Source: JBBATK01 sp040398805 (GTDB lineage Bacteria > Bacteroidota > Ignavibacteria > Kapaibacteriales > NICIL-2). From it: a stretch of 64,000 bases of DNA. The DNA lies in contig JBBATK010000005.1 in assembly GCA_040398805.1 (NCBI GenBank), forward strand, positions 62,001 through 126,000, in the 5' to 3' direction. A program made the translations under genes and the position numbers. Shown here in pieces: positions 8,873 to 18,432 of the stretch. How positions within the stretch are numbered: the stretch's first letter is position 1; every line of letters begins with the position of its first letter. The notes under the pieces are model-generated. The model was not told the DNA's origin, ran no database searches, and worked only from the letters and a program-made list of their open reading frames with translations.

Positions 8873-10973
8873 CTCGAACGTGCACGGTCTCCGCCTTGTC
8901 CGCCGCCTTCACGCCGTCGGTGATCATGGTGGCGCAGAAGGGACAATTCACGGCGATGGTGGAGGCACCCGTGGCAAGCAGTTCATTCGTACGATTGATG
9001 TTCACGCGCTCGCCGACCATCTCCTCCATGAACATGCGTGCGCCGCCGGCACCGCAGCAGAAGCCGCGATCCTTGGATCGGGCCACCTCCACCACGTGAA
9101 GTCCGGGAACGTTCTCCAGCACCGCTCTGGGCGCTTCGAATTCCTCGTTATAGCGTCCCAGGTAACAGGAGTCGTGATAGGTGACCGCTTCCGCGGATAC
9201 GCCCTTGCCGTCGCGCGGCATCACGAGCTTCCCATCGTCGATGAGCGAACGGATGAACTGCGTGTGATGCAGCACCGTGTACCAGCCACCGAATTGCGGA
9301 TAATCGTTCTTGAGCGTGTTCAGGCAGTGAGGACAGGTGGTGACGATGGTATGGACATGATAGGCGTTCATGGTCTCTACGTTCATCTTCGTCATCGCAT
9401 CCGCCAGATACTCGTTCCCCGACCGTCGTGCGGGATCACCCGTGCATCGCTCTTCCGTTCCAAGAATGCGGAAATTCACGCCGGCCATGTTCATGAGTTC
9501 GGCGAACGCCCGCGTCGTCTTCTTCGCACGCTCGTCGTAGCTACCGGCGCAGCCCACCCAGAAGAGCACGTCCATGGACGGATCCTCGGCTGCCGTCTTG
9601 ATGTCCAAACCCTCGGTCCATGCCGCACGATCGTCGGCACTCATGCCGCCCCAGGGCACGGCGTTGTTCTCGATGTTGCTGTAGATGTCGGGAAGCATGG
9701 CGGCTTCCTCGTTGAAGGCGGACTCCATCATCGTCATGGAACGGCGCATGCCCACGATGGCGGGGACGTGTTCGATATTCACCGGACATTCCTGCATGCA
9801 CGCACCACAAGTGGTGCACGCCCATAAGGCATCGGGATTCACATAATCCCCGATGAGTTTCTTGTTCCATACCGCTTGCTCTTCATCGCTCAGGTTCTCC
9901 GTGAAGAACGCCCGCTCTGCCTCGGAGAATTCCGCGGGGTTCTTGCCGGACAACACGCCGCGTGCCGCTTCCTGGTTCTCCGCACGCGAGAACTGATCGG
10001 CCACGTCCTGAAGCTTCATGAGCAGCGGACCTTTCTCCATGGTGCGGTTGTTGATCTGGATGATGATCTCCCGCGGATCCAACACCTTGCCCGTCTGCTG
10101 AGCCGGACACACACTGGTGCAGCGACCGCAATGCGTGCAGGTGTACCCGTCGAACAAGGTCTTCCACGAGAAATCCTCGATGTCGCTCACACCGAACTTC
10201 ACCACGTCGCTCTCCGCTTCGAAATCAATCTTCTCCAGGGTGTTCGGAAAATGCACCGGCGAGAAGAACACATTCGGTACCGACGTGAGAACATGAAGGT
10301 GTTTGGAGTACGGCAGATAGTTCGTGAAGGCAAGGATGAGGAGGATGTGTATCCACCAGGCGGTGTGATAGATAATGGAGAGCGCGGGAGTGGAGACGCC
10401 CGAGAGCAGAGTGCCGGAGACGAGGTGCGACAACGGACGGATGGCCCACATGCTGTCGTGACCGAGAGCCACTTTCGCCGAGTTCTGGAACAGGAGGGAA
10501 GTGACGATGCTGGCGATGGTGAGAAGGATGAGCGCGGCCTCCACTTTCTCGTGTTCCACCTGCAATCTCTTCACCTTCGTCACGTACCGTCGCCAGAGCG
10601 ACATGACCACGCCAAGGACGATGAAGGCGCAGAAGACGTCGCTGAGCAAGGAGAAGACGCTATAGACGGGCCCCATCCAGGCGAGTCCCCATGCAGGATG
10701 TATGCCCTCGAGCACCGCCTCCGCCGCCGCACTCAAAAGCACGACGAAGCCCCAGAAGATACCGGCATGGATGGGTCCTGCCTTCTTGTCGCGCAGGATC
10801 TTCTTCTGCAGGAGCGCCACGGACACCGTCTGCCGGATTCTCGCACCGATGTTGTCGAAACGGTTGTCCGGTTTGGCAAAGGCAAGGATGCTGACAAGGC
10901 GGGAGACGGAGCGTGCCATGATGCCGACGGCAATGGCAAGGACGACCAGGAAGATGTAATTGGAAGTTTCCAT
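8835..10973 (-). CDS. membrane-bound Fe-S oxidoreductase with CCG domains (FadF/HdrD-like)
   Basis: The 712-residue product combines an N-terminal membrane part with about five hydrophobic segments (about 1-235, nitrate-reductase-gamma-like), two 4Fe-4S clusters (CTHCGRCTSVCPAQQ and CTTCGACMQECP) and two CCG domains (VGCAGSYDER...ERCTGDPARR and YHDSCYLGRYNEEF...DRGFCCGAGG). This architecture is shared by proteins proposed to pass electrons from electron-transfer flavoprotein to menaquinone, and by heterodisulfide-reductase-like subunits. No etf genes are adjacent here. The window therefore supports an electron carrier to the quinone pool but not the donor. It shares a minus-strand run with the peptide-binding gene downstream and the peroxidase gene upstream (43-bp gap). 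Confidence 0.85.
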   Translation of the reverse strand: METSNYIFLVVLAIAVGIMARSVSRLVSILAFAKPDNRFDNIGARIRQTVSVALLQKKILRDKKAGPIHAGIFWGFVVLLSAAAEAVLEGIHPAWGLAWMGPVYSVFSLLSDVFCAFIVLGVVMSLWRRYVTKVKRLQVEHEKVEAALILLTIASIVTSLLFQNSAKVALGHDSMWAIRPLSHLVSGTLLSGVSTPALSIIYHTAWWIHILLILAFTNYLPYSKHLHVLTSVPNVFFSPVHFPNTLEKIDFEAESDVVKFGVSDIEDFSWKTLFDGYTCTHCGRCTSVCPAQQTGKVLDPREIIIQINNRTMEKGPLLMKLQDVADQFSRAENQEAARGVLSGKNPAEFSEAERAFFTENLSDEEQAVWNKKLIGDYVNPDALWACTTCGACMQECPVNIEHVPAIVGMRRSMTMMESAFNEEAAMLPDIYSNIENNAVPWGGMSADDRAAWTEGLDIKTAAEDPSMDVLFWVGCAGSYDERAKKTTRAFAELMNMAGVNFRILGTEERCTGDPARRSGNEYLADAMTKMNVETMNAYHVHTIVTTCPHCLNTLKNDYPQFGGWYTVLHHTQFIRSLIDDGKLVMPRDGKGVSAEAVTYHDSCYLGRYNEEFEAPRAVLENVPGLHVVEVARSKDRGFCCGAGGARMFMEEMVGERVNINRTNELLATGASTIAVNCPFCATMITDGVKAADKAETVHVRDVSEVLLDALRS

Positions 10974-11016
10974 GAAAACAGAGTGATGAGCGTGACCGGG
11001 AACAGGTAAAAATACC

Positions 11017-12075
11017 TTAGCGAAGGGGATTGCGGAACCGCGGGTTCTGCAAAAACTCTTCGTCGGTCAGCGTCAGAAGAAACGCGCGCAGACGACGCTT
11101 CTCTGTTTCCGAGAGGTGAAGGGGTCGGATGCGAGAGGTATCCTTGTAGATGAACGGATTACCACCCTTATCGTAGTGGTCGATCACCTCGTCCAAGGTG
11201 GCGAAGTTCCCCTCGTTCATGTACGGTGCGCTCACGGCAACGTTCCGCAAAGTCGGCGTCTTGAACTTGCCGATGTCCCGTTCTTTTCCCGTCACGATCG
11301 CTCGTCCGCGGTCGTAGTAATGCGCACGAAGGGCCACGGAATGATACTCGTTGTCGCTCAGGTTGAATCCGCTGTGACACGAGCCGCACTTCGTCCGTTC
11401 GCTGAAGAACAATCGCATGCCCTCCTGTTCATCCGAGGTCAAGGCCGACGTTTCTCCCATGAGGAATCGGTCGTAGCGCGACGAGCCGCTGACCAAGGAA
11501 CGACAGAACGTGGCGATGGCGTCGACGGCCCTGTCCAGAGTGATGGGTTCCGCCGGACCGAAGGCATCGCGGAACATGAGCGGATACGTCGTCGAACGCT
11601 CCAGGTACGCGCGTACGTCCGCGGTATCAGCATCCATTTCTGCAGATGACGTCAGCGCAGATCCGATCTGCTGTTCCAGAGTCCCGGCACGACCATCCCA
11701 GAACCACGATTCCTGATACGCCGTGTTGACGATGCTCGGCGCGTTCCGGGACCCGTTCTCGCCGCGCACACCTGTGCTGACGGCTCGCGAGTCGGAGAAC
11801 CCAAGGGATTGCCGGTGACAGGAAGCGCACGAGACCGTGCCGGTCGATGACAACTGCGGATCGTAGAACAGCATCCTGCCAAGAAGGATCTTCGCTTCGG
11901 AAGGAATGTTCGTGGAAGGGAAGGGCACCGGAGGGAATCCTGCCGGTTCCACAATGGCCGGTCGTTCAGCAGGAATCGTGGATTCACCGCACGATGCCAG
12001 ACCCAGGACGGTCATCGCCAGGATGACCAACCGTGCGACCGCTGCCGCAAACTGTTTTTGTGACGCCCCTTTCAT
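11017..12075 (-). CDS. di-heme cytochrome c peroxidase (MauG/CcpA family)
   Basis: The protein has two CxxCH heme-binding sites, CASCHRQS and CGSCHSGFN, separated by about 150 residues as in bacterial di-heme peroxidases. The FYDPQLSSTGTVSCASCH segment and a C-terminal KTPTLRNVAVSAPYMNEG region are family hallmarks. I place the start at 12075 (MKGASQKQF) because it gives a typical lipoprotein signal, LVILAMTVLGLASC; a longer reading frame back to 12138 would add 21 unlike residues. The enzyme would reduce hydrogen peroxide or oxidise a partner in the periplasm. It is divergent from the aminotransferase gene, whose promoter motif lies at 12141. Confidence 0.9.
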   Translation of the reverse strand: MKGASQKQFAAAVARLVILAMTVLGLASCGESTIPAERPAIVEPAGFPPVPFPSTNIPSEAKILLGRMLFYDPQLSSTGTVSCASCHRQSLGFSDSRAVSTGVRGENGSRNAPSIVNTAYQESWFWDGRAGTLEQQIGSALTSSAEMDADTADVRAYLERSTTYPLMFRDAFGPAEPITLDRAVDAIATFCRSLVSGSSRYDRFLMGETSALTSDEQEGMRLFFSERTKCGSCHSGFNLSDNEYHSVALRAHYYDRGRAIVTGKERDIGKFKTPTLRNVAVSAPYMNEGNFATLDEVIDHYDKGGNPFIYKDTSRIRPLHLSETEKRRLRAFLLTLTDEEFLQNPRFRNPLR

Positions 12076-12140
12076 GAGGTCAAGATAGGCAGCGAGGTTT
12101 TGAACATGAAAAGAAATTCCCCTCGGCGAACGGACCATCG

Positions 12141-12148
12141 TAGTTTTG
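12141..12148 (+). promoter_or_regulatory. candidate -7 promoter element TAGTTTTG
   Basis: The octamer matches the Bacteroidota -7 consensus TAnnTTTG perfectly and sits 36 bp before the start of the aminotransferase gene. The extended form GTAGTTTTG recurs upstream of kup and of the SDR gene at 59376. A TTG at the expected -33 distance is not visible. Confidence 0.45.
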
Positions 12149-12183
12149 TATCACCCTTTCACACCGACGAATTCCGAGACAGC

Positions 12184-13359
12184 ATGATGACGGTACCTTT
12201 GCTCGATTTGAAACTTCAATACGCCACCATCAAAGAGGAGTGCGAGCAGACGCTCTCTCGCCTGGCGGCCTCTCAGGCGCTCATTCTGGGACAAGAGACG
12301 ACGAAGCTGGAGAAGGACCTGGCGGAGTATTGCGGATGCGCCTACGCTTTGGGCGTTTCCAGCGGAACCGATGCTCTTCTCATGGCCCTCATGGCCTTGG
12401 ATCTCGAGCCGGGTGACGAAATCATCGTGCCCACGTATTCCTTCTTCGCCACCGCCGGGGTGGTGACACGCCTTCGCGCCGTTCCCGTGTTCGTGGACAG
12501 CGATCTGGTGAGTTGCACCATCGATCCCGCAGGAGTGGAGAAAGCCATCACGTCCCGTACCCGCGCCATCATGCCCGTCCATCTGTACGGTCAAAGCGCG
12601 GATATGACGGAGTTGTTACGCATCAGTGCCGAGCATGGCATTCCGCTTATCGAGGATGCCGCGCAGGCGCTCGGCACACAATACCGACACGGCGAGAAGG
12701 TAGGGTCCATGGGTTTGATGGGGTGCTATTCCTTCTATCCGACGAAGAACCTTGGTGCCTTCGGCGATGCCGGACTCATCACGACGAACGATGACGCGCT
12801 GTATGTGAAGCTGAAGCAGATGCGGAACCACGGCATGGAGCCGAGGTATTACCACAAGTTCGTCGGAGGGAATTTCCGTATCGACGAGATCCAATCCGGT
12901 GTCCTGAATGTGAAGTTCCCGCACCTCGAATCATGGCACGCCGCCCGACGTCGCAACGCCGCCCTGTACCGCACCGCCTTCCTGGAGAAAGGGCTGGCGA
13001 CGGACGAAGGCGTGACGACCTTCAGTGCGAACGATCGAGTGCGTCTGCCGAAAGCCGTCTACAAGAGCGATGATGTGGTGAACCATCACATCTACAATCA
13101 GTACGTGATCCATGTGGAGAAACGCGACGAGCTCCGTGCCTTCCTTTCCTCCAAAGGCATCGGTTCGGAGATCTATTATCCCGTGCCGTTCCACCGGCAG
13201 GAGTGCTTCCGGTATCTGAACCCGCGGGACGAGGAGTATCCGAATGCCAACCGGTTGGCCGCAGAGACTCTGGCTTTGCCGATCTTCCCCGAGCTGAAGT
13301 CCGAGCAAATCGCCTACGTCGTGGAGTGTATCGCGGAGTTCATGACGTCCGCATCCTGA
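12184..13359 (+). CDS. DegT/DnrJ/EryC1 family PLP-dependent aminotransferase
   Basis: The product is a PLP-dependent sugar aminotransferase of the DegT/DnrJ/EryC1/StrS family (about 391 residues from the chosen start). Seen: VPLLDLKLQYATIK, GVSSGTDALLMALMAL, IVPTYSFFATAG, VHLYGQSADM, EDAAQALGTQY, and the cofactor Lys in SFYPTKNLGAFGDAG, followed by the YNQYVIHVEKRDEL segment. Such enzymes make amino sugars for surface polysaccharide. The start at 12184 (tandem Met codons) fits the usual N-terminus; the in-frame extension to 12100 would run across the promoter motif. The upstream gene is divergent. No nucleotide-sugar pathway genes lie next to it. Confidence 0.9.
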   Translation: MMTVPLLDLKLQYATIKEECEQTLSRLAASQALILGQETTKLEKDLAEYCGCAYALGVSSGTDALLMALMALDLEPGDEIIVPTYSFFATAGVVTRLRAVPVFVDSDLVSCTIDPAGVEKAITSRTRAIMPVHLYGQSADMTELLRISAEHGIPLIEDAAQALGTQYRHGEKVGSMGLMGCYSFYPTKNLGAFGDAGLITTNDDALYVKLKQMRNHGMEPRYYHKFVGGNFRIDEIQSGVLNVKFPHLESWHAARRRNAALYRTAFLEKGLATDEGVTTFSANDRVRLPKAVYKSDDVVNHHIYNQYVIHVEKRDELRAFLSSKGIGSEIYYPVPFHRQECFRYLNPRDEEYPNANRLAAETLALPIFPELKSEQIAYVVECIAEFMTSAS

Positions 13360-13498
13360 TCCACGTCGCAGCGGATGTTGGAGACGGACCTCTGTCCTTT
13401 CCCGCACATCACGAGTGTCGTAGTCCGACGGCCGCGTTGCTGTTAATCGTGGAAAATGGTAGGTTGCAACAGGTGTTTCACTTGTCTTCAGGCTCAAT

Positions 13499-13714
13499 AT
13501 GGGTATCATTCAACACAACATCTCTTCGGCAGAGCGCGTGATGCGCATCATTGGCGCATTGGCAATCCTAGTGCTGTATTCTCAGGGCATCCTGGACGGG
13601 ACGACGGCGACCGTCCTTCTGGTCCTGGCCATCCTCCTTGTCCTTACCAGCGCCGTGAACTTCTGTCCGGCATACCGCATTCTCGGTATCGACCGCTGGG
13701 TGAAAAAAGGGTGA
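13499..13714 (+). CDS. DUF2892 small membrane protein
   Basis: The 71-residue protein has the DUF2892 pattern: an amphipathic N-terminus with ERVMRIIGALAIL, two closely spaced membrane helices, and a FCPAYRILGI motif near the C-terminus with its conserved Cys. DUF2892 segments occur alone or fused to rhodanese domains. Its role is unknown. It stands alone, 139 bp after the aminotransferase and 81 bp before the protease. Confidence 0.85.
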   Translation: MGIIQHNISSAERVMRIIGALAILVLYSQGILDGTTATVLLVLAILLVLTSAVNFCPAYRILGIDRWVKKG

Positions 13715-13759
13715 TTTCCCACCTCCGCTCCTACACGCAACCGCCGCGGTAAACGTGTC

Positions 13760-13767
13760 TATCTTTG
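13760..13767 (+). promoter_or_regulatory. candidate -7 promoter element TATCTTTG
   Basis: This is a perfect match to TAnnTTTG, 28 bp upstream of the Lon-like protease start. No TTG is seen at the usual -33 spacing. Confidence 0.4.
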
Positions 13768-13795
13768 TGCGTATCACCACTGAAGACAGGACACC

Positions 13796-16294
13796 ATGCC
13801 CGGCGCCACCACCTCTCGACCGCGGAAGAAACCATCGACGTCGCGCGAGCCTCGCACGCGCTCCCTCACACAACCTGTACGCTTGAAACCGGAGCAATGC
13901 CGGTGGGTATGCGACCACCGACAGTTCGATTTCGAATCGACGGCGGACATCAAGCCGCTGGGAGGAATCGTGGGACAGCATCGGGCTGTCGAAGCCATCG
14001 AGCTGGGAGCGGAGATCCTCTCCCGCGGCTTCAACATCTTCGTCATGAGTCTGCTGGGTACCGGACGTTTGACGACCATCCAATCCGTCCTGAAGCGCGT
14101 CATGACCACGCACCGCACCGTGGTGGACTACGCCTACGTGCACAACTTCAAGAATCCGGACATGCCGCGCCTGCTCAAGTTCGATGCCGGAGACGGAGCG
14201 GTCTTCGCCAAGGCCATGGATGCGAATATCCGTCAGCTCCGACAGCGCATCCAACAGCTCTTCGAGTCGCCCGCCTTCCGTCGCAGTAGGAACAAGCTCC
14301 TGGAAAAATTCCGTCATCAGGAACAGCGGGTAGCTCAGCGCTTCGATACCTCCTTGCGAAAGAGCGGTTTCACCCTCGGTCAGATACAACGGGAGGACGG
14401 GAATACCGAGCAGGAGATATTCCTCATCCACGGCGGCGAGACGCACCCGGTCGAGGCCCTGGAGAGCCTGGTGGCAGCAGGGAAAATGACCGCTCAGCAT
14501 GCCGACAAGCTTTTGGGCATGTATGGCGCCTTCCGTAACGAGCTTCTCGATGTGGCGCGACGTCAGCTCCTTATCGCACAGGAGTTCCGTCAGGAGTTGC
14601 TCACGCACGACCGTAAGCGCGCGAGCGCATTCGTGCGGGACATCTTCGCGGACGAACGTCGGACCTTCAAGGACAAGGACGTGCTCGAGTATCTGAAAGA
14701 ATGCGAGGCGGACCTTCTGGAGAACATCGAGATCTTCACGGCACTGCCCACCGGTGATCATCAGGACCAGATGCTGCCATCGGGGATTTCCGTGGCCGAC
14801 AAGCTCCTCCAGTACACCGTGAACGTGGTACTGGATAACTCTGCCACGAAGGAGCCGCCTGTCCTTATCGAGACCTATCCCACCTACGTGAACCTGTTCG
14901 GTACCATCGAGAAGAAGATGGACAAGAACGGGTACGTGAAGACGGACTTCACGCAGATCAAGGCGGGAGCGCTCTTGCGGGCCGACGGCGGCTATCTCAT
15001 CGTCAACGCCGTCGATCTTCTGCATGACGATACGGTGTGGCAGAACCTGAAGAGGTTGTTGCTGTATGGTCGTTTGGAGATACAATCCGTGGATTCCGGG
15101 GTGCTTTCCCATTCCGCACTGAAGCCGAATCATATCGACAGCAACGTGAAGGTGATCATGCTTGGCGACTACGATACGTACATGTGGTTGTACGAGCATG
15201 AGCCGGACTTCAAGAAGATGTTTAAAATTCCCGCGGAGTTCGATTACGAGACCGATAGGGGTCCGAAGATGATCGATAACTACGCCCGCTTCATCGCCAA
15301 GCTATGCAGCGAGGAGAACCTTCCCCATGCCAACCCGCATGGTGTGGCGGCCATCATCGAGTGGGCCGTGGCGCAGACGGAGGATAAGGACAAGATCACG
15401 ATCAATTTCTCCGAGGTGGCGGACCTGATACGGGAGGCCGCGTTCTTCGCATCGAAGGACGGCAAGCGGCGCATCAACCGGTTGTATGTGGACAGGGCCA
15501 TCGAGAAACGTCAACGCCGCACGGAACTGCAGGACCACAAGATCCAAAGTCAGATCCACCGCGGTACGGTGCTTATCGATACCACCGGACGACGGGTGGG
15601 TCAAATCAACGGACTCACCGTGTACAGCACCGGCCTCATCTCCTTCGGTAAGCCCGCGCGCATCAGCGTCACCACCGGTGCCGGTGCGTCGGGCCTGGTG
15701 AACATCGAACGGGAAGCGGATTTCAGCGGTAACATCCACACGAAGGGGGTGTATATCATCGGCGGTCTGCTCCGCCGGCTCTTCGCCCAGCGACGTCCTC
15801 TGACGCTGACCGCCACCATCGCGTTCGAGCAGAGCTACGGCGGCATCGACGGTGACAGTGCAAGCGCTGCGGAGATGTATGCGCTCATCTCCTCGCTCTC
15901 GGGCGTGCCCATCCAACAGAACATCGCCTGCACGGGGAGCATCAACCAGTTGGGCGACATCCAACCGGTGGGCGGTGTGAACGAAAAGATCAAAGGCTTC
16001 TTCGAGATATGCGCCAAACGAGGTCTCACCGGCGCGCAAGGGGTGATCATCCCTGCGCAGAACGTCGTGGACCTCATGCTCGATGAACGGATCATCTCCG
16101 CCATCCGCGCACGGAAATTCCATATCTATCCCATCGAACGTCTGGAGCAGGGTGCGGAGATCCTCATGGAAATGCCTGCGGGCTCGATGCGGTCGGACCA
16201 TTCCTATGCCGAGGGGACATTGTTCCACAAGGTCGATCAGCGCTTGGAAGAACTGTATGCCGTGGCCCTGCGCTGGCAGTCCGGACTCGTCTGA
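13796..16294 (+). CDS. Lon-like ATP-dependent protease (LonB-type, AAA plus Lon_C)
   Basis: The 832-residue protein resembles the Lon-related proteases of the YcbZ/LonB type, soluble relatives of Lon that lack the classical N-domain. Seen: an AAA region with a family-typical Walker-A-like loop (LLGTGRLTTIQ, where Arg-Leu replaces Lys-Thr), a long coiled-coil insertion (about 130-320), a Walker B region (LRADGGYLIVNAVDLL), an EFDYETDRGP sensor region, and the C-terminal proteolytic domain with Ser in GIDGDSASAAEM and Lys in NEKIKGFFEICAKRG, the Ser-Lys dyad. It probably degrades damaged proteins in the cytosol. It has its own promoter motif at 13760 and is 155 bp before rpe. Confidence 0.9.
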   Translation: MPGATTSRPRKKPSTSREPRTRSLTQPVRLKPEQCRWVCDHRQFDFESTADIKPLGGIVGQHRAVEAIELGAEILSRGFNIFVMSLLGTGRLTTIQSVLKRVMTTHRTVVDYAYVHNFKNPDMPRLLKFDAGDGAVFAKAMDANIRQLRQRIQQLFESPAFRRSRNKLLEKFRHQEQRVAQRFDTSLRKSGFTLGQIQREDGNTEQEIFLIHGGETHPVEALESLVAAGKMTAQHADKLLGMYGAFRNELLDVARRQLLIAQEFRQELLTHDRKRASAFVRDIFADERRTFKDKDVLEYLKECEADLLENIEIFTALPTGDHQDQMLPSGISVADKLLQYTVNVVLDNSATKEPPVLIETYPTYVNLFGTIEKKMDKNGYVKTDFTQIKAGALLRADGGYLIVNAVDLLHDDTVWQNLKRLLLYGRLEIQSVDSGVLSHSALKPNHIDSNVKVIMLGDYDTYMWLYEHEPDFKKMFKIPAEFDYETDRGPKMIDNYARFIAKLCSEENLPHANPHGVAAIIEWAVAQTEDKDKITINFSEVADLIREAAFFASKDGKRRINRLYVDRAIEKRQRRTELQDHKIQSQIHRGTVLIDTTGRRVGQINGLTVYSTGLISFGKPARISVTTGAGASGLVNIEREADFSGNIHTKGVYIIGGLLRRLFAQRRPLTLTATIAFEQSYGGIDGDSASAAEMYALISSLSGVPIQQNIACTGSINQLGDIQPVGGVNEKIKGFFEICAKRGLTGAQGVIIPAQNVVDLMLDERIISAIRARKFHIYPIERLEQGAEILMEMPAGSMRSDHSYAEGTLFHKVDQRLEELYAVALRWQSGLV

Positions 16295-16348
16295 TCGGAC
16301 GACGCGTCGGTGGCGGATAGTCTCGGGCGCACACCGGTGCCGGTGCGC

Positions 16349-16378
16349 AGGAAAAAAGGTGATAGGAAAAAAGGTGAT
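16349..16378 (+). repeat. perfect 15-bp tandem duplication
   Basis: AGGAAAAAAGGTGAT occurs twice head to tail (16349-16363 and 16364-16378) in the gap before rpe. Just upstream is a GC-rich inverted pair (GCGCAC/GTGCGC). The duplication is purine-rich and may affect promoter spacing or simply be slippage-prone. Confidence 0.85.
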
Positions 16379-16449
16379 ATCTTGTCCGGTGCGTTGCCCC
16401 TGATACGGCGCTCGCATGCGGTGTTCACGACCATGAAAGGCGCTTCTCC

Positions 16450-17133
16450 ATGTCTCATCCATTGCAGCTGGCTCCCTCGCTTCTGTCGGCGGATTTCTCG
16501 TGTTTGCGCGACGACGTGCAACGGTGTGCGGAAGCCGGAGCGGATATCCTTCATATCGATGTCATGGACGGACACTTTGTCCCCAACATCACCATCGGAC
16601 CTCTCGTCGTGAAAGCCCTGCGTCCGCACTCCGACCTCATTTTCGATTGCCATCTCATGATCAGCAACCCCGATGCGTACATCGGCGCGTTTGCCGATGC
16701 GGGAGCGCAGTGGATATCCGTCCATGCGGAGGCCTGTACGCATCTGCATCGCACGCTCCAAAGCATCCGTGCCCGAGGCTGTAAGGCAGGAGTGGTATGC
16801 AATCCCGCAACACCGCTGGAATACGCGACCGCAGCTGCGGAGTATGCGGACTTCATCCTTTTGATGTCGGTGAACCCCGGGTTCGGCGGACAGGAGTTCA
16901 TCCCGTCGTTCTATCGTCGATGCACCGAGCTCCGGTCGTGGCTCGACACCCACGATTGCGGTCACGTGCAGATCGAAGTGGACGGAGGCGTGAAACCCGA
17001 CAACGCCGAGCGTATCGTTCGCGCGGGAGCCAACATCCTTGTCAGCGGCAACGGCGTGTTCTCCGGCGATCTTCTCACGAACATGAAAGCCTTGCGCGCC
17101 GCCGCCCATGCGGGTCGGACGTCCCTTGCCTGA
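16450..17133 (+). CDS. rpe: ribulose-phosphate 3-epimerase
   Basis: The 227-residue product interconverts ribulose 5-phosphate and xylulose 5-phosphate in the pentose phosphate pathway. Seen: LAPSLLSADFSCL, the metal and acid region DVMDGHFVPNITIGP, HLMI, MSVNPGFGGQEFIPS and the catalytic Asp region EVDGGVKPDN. It has the usual length and fold pattern (TIM barrel). MazG follows 60 bp downstream in the same direction. Confidence 0.95.
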   Translation: MSHPLQLAPSLLSADFSCLRDDVQRCAEAGADILHIDVMDGHFVPNITIGPLVVKALRPHSDLIFDCHLMISNPDAYIGAFADAGAQWISVHAEACTHLHRTLQSIRARGCKAGVVCNPATPLEYATAAAEYADFILLMSVNPGFGGQEFIPSFYRRCTELRSWLDTHDCGHVQIEVDGGVKPDNAERIVRAGANILVSGNGVFSGDLLTNMKALRAAAHAGRTSLA

Positions 17134-17193
17134 CATGCCGGCGGAAGCGGCATATTCACGATCTCTTTCCTCAACCCGAGCATCTTCATCACC

Positions 17194-17994
17194 ATGGCCA
17201 GAAACGTACCAGCACCCACCGATCCGACGTCACATCTCGATCAGTTCGCCGCCTTCGTCGAGATCGTCCGCATCCTCCGGACGGATTGTCCGTGGGACCG
17301 TGAGCAGACGCATGAGTCCATCTCGCACCTTCTCATCGAGGAGGCATACGAGACGCTCGATGCCATCCGCGACAAGAACGACGAGGAACTGTCCAAAGAG
17401 CTTGGCGACCTGCTCCTTCATGTCGTCATGCATTCCGTCCTCGCTGAAGAGCGCGGCGCCTTCTCGTTGAACCAGCTCATCGAACGGATCTCCGCCAAGC
17501 TCGTCCACCGGCATCCGCACGTGTTCGGCGACACCGATGCGGAGAACACGACGCAAGTGTTGCAGAACTGGGAGTCGCAGAAGATGAAGGAAGGTCGGAC
17601 ATCGATCCTGGAAGGCGTACCCAAACAGCTTCCCGCGCTGCTTCGCGCTCAGCGGACTCAGGAGAAAGCGGCGAACGTGGGTTTCGATTGGGACAATCGT
17701 GGAGACGTGTGGGCCAAAGTGGAAGAGGAGATCCGCGAACTGAAAGAGGAGATCTTCAAGAATGATCGCGAGGCCGGAATCGAGGAGTTCGGCGATGTAC
17801 TCTTCGCGCTTGTCAATGCCGGACGTTTCGAAGGGTATGTGGCAGAGGAGGCATTGCAGACGACGACGAACAAATTCACCCGCCGGTTTCAATACATCGA
17901 AAAGAGGGCCCGCGAGGAAGGTCGGAACCTGAAGGACATGACGCTTGGAGAAATGGACGCGTGGTGGAACGAGGCGAAGGCCTTGAAGATCTGA
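17194..17994 (+). CDS. mazG: nucleoside triphosphate pyrophosphohydrolase MazG
   Basis: The 266-residue protein has two MazG domains. The first carries LIEEAYETLDAI with ELSKELGDLLLH, and the second KVEEEIRELKEEI with EEFGDVLFALVN: both keep the acidic EExxE...ExxD metal sites. MazG hydrolyses all canonical and damaged NTPs and is linked to cleansing of nucleotide pools and to (p)ppGpp levels. Length equals that of enterobacterial MazG. It is convergent with crcB. Confidence 0.95.
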   Translation: MARNVPAPTDPTSHLDQFAAFVEIVRILRTDCPWDREQTHESISHLLIEEAYETLDAIRDKNDEELSKELGDLLLHVVMHSVLAEERGAFSLNQLIERISAKLVHRHPHVFGDTDAENTTQVLQNWESQKMKEGRTSILEGVPKQLPALLRAQRTQEKAANVGFDWDNRGDVWAKVEEEIRELKEEIFKNDREAGIEEFGDVLFALVNAGRFEGYVAEEALQTTTNKFTRRFQYIEKRAREEGRNLKDMTLGEMDAWWNEAKALKI

Positions 17995-18013
17995 TACCGA
18001 TGAGCTGCGACGG

Positions 18014-18388
18014 TCAGCTCCATTGGCGCGCCGCCCACATCCCCAGGAGCGTCGCGGTAAGTCCGAGAACGACGCTGAGGCCGATGTACACGACAGCCAC
18101 GGACGTATGTCCGTCGCGAAGCAGGGTAAGGGTTTCGATACTGAACGCCGAGAAGGTGGTGAATCCGCCGCAGAAGCCGGTCGTGAGGAACGCAACGGTG
18201 GTGGCAGGGAGCACGGACTGCGTGGTGCGTCCGTAGACGAATCCGATGATGAAACTGCCGAGGATGTTCACGAACAGAGTGGCAACGGGAAGCGAGCCGG
18301 GGACAGGGGCAGGGAACAGGGACGCGCAGAGGGCACGAGCGATGCTCCCAAGGGAACCACCGATACCTATCCACAAGAGAGTAGTCAT
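18014..18388 (-). CDS. crcB: fluoride channel CrcB/Fluc
   Basis: The 124-residue protein has four membrane helices and the Fluc signatures GIGGSLGSIARAL near the N-terminus and GFCGGFTTFSAFSIE in the third helix. Fluc proteins export fluoride as dual-topology dimers. I looked for a fluoride riboswitch upstream and saw none: only 44 bp separate it from the transhydrogenase gene that precedes it on the same strand, so the two are probably co-transcribed. Confidence 0.93.
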   Translation of the reverse strand: MTTLLWIGIGGSLGSIARALCASLFPAPVPGSLPVATLFVNILGSFIIGFVYGRTTQSVLPATTVAFLTTGFCGGFTTFSAFSIETLTLLRDGHTSVAVVYIGLSVVLGLTATLLGMWAARQWS

Positions 18389-18432
18389 GTCACGTCACCA
18401 AGGTCGAGGTGCGACGGTTCACCACGGATGGC

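Noticed and set aside
18389..18432. Fluoride riboswitch before crcB
   Set aside because: The 44-bp gap lacks the conserved crcB motif and is too short for the fold.
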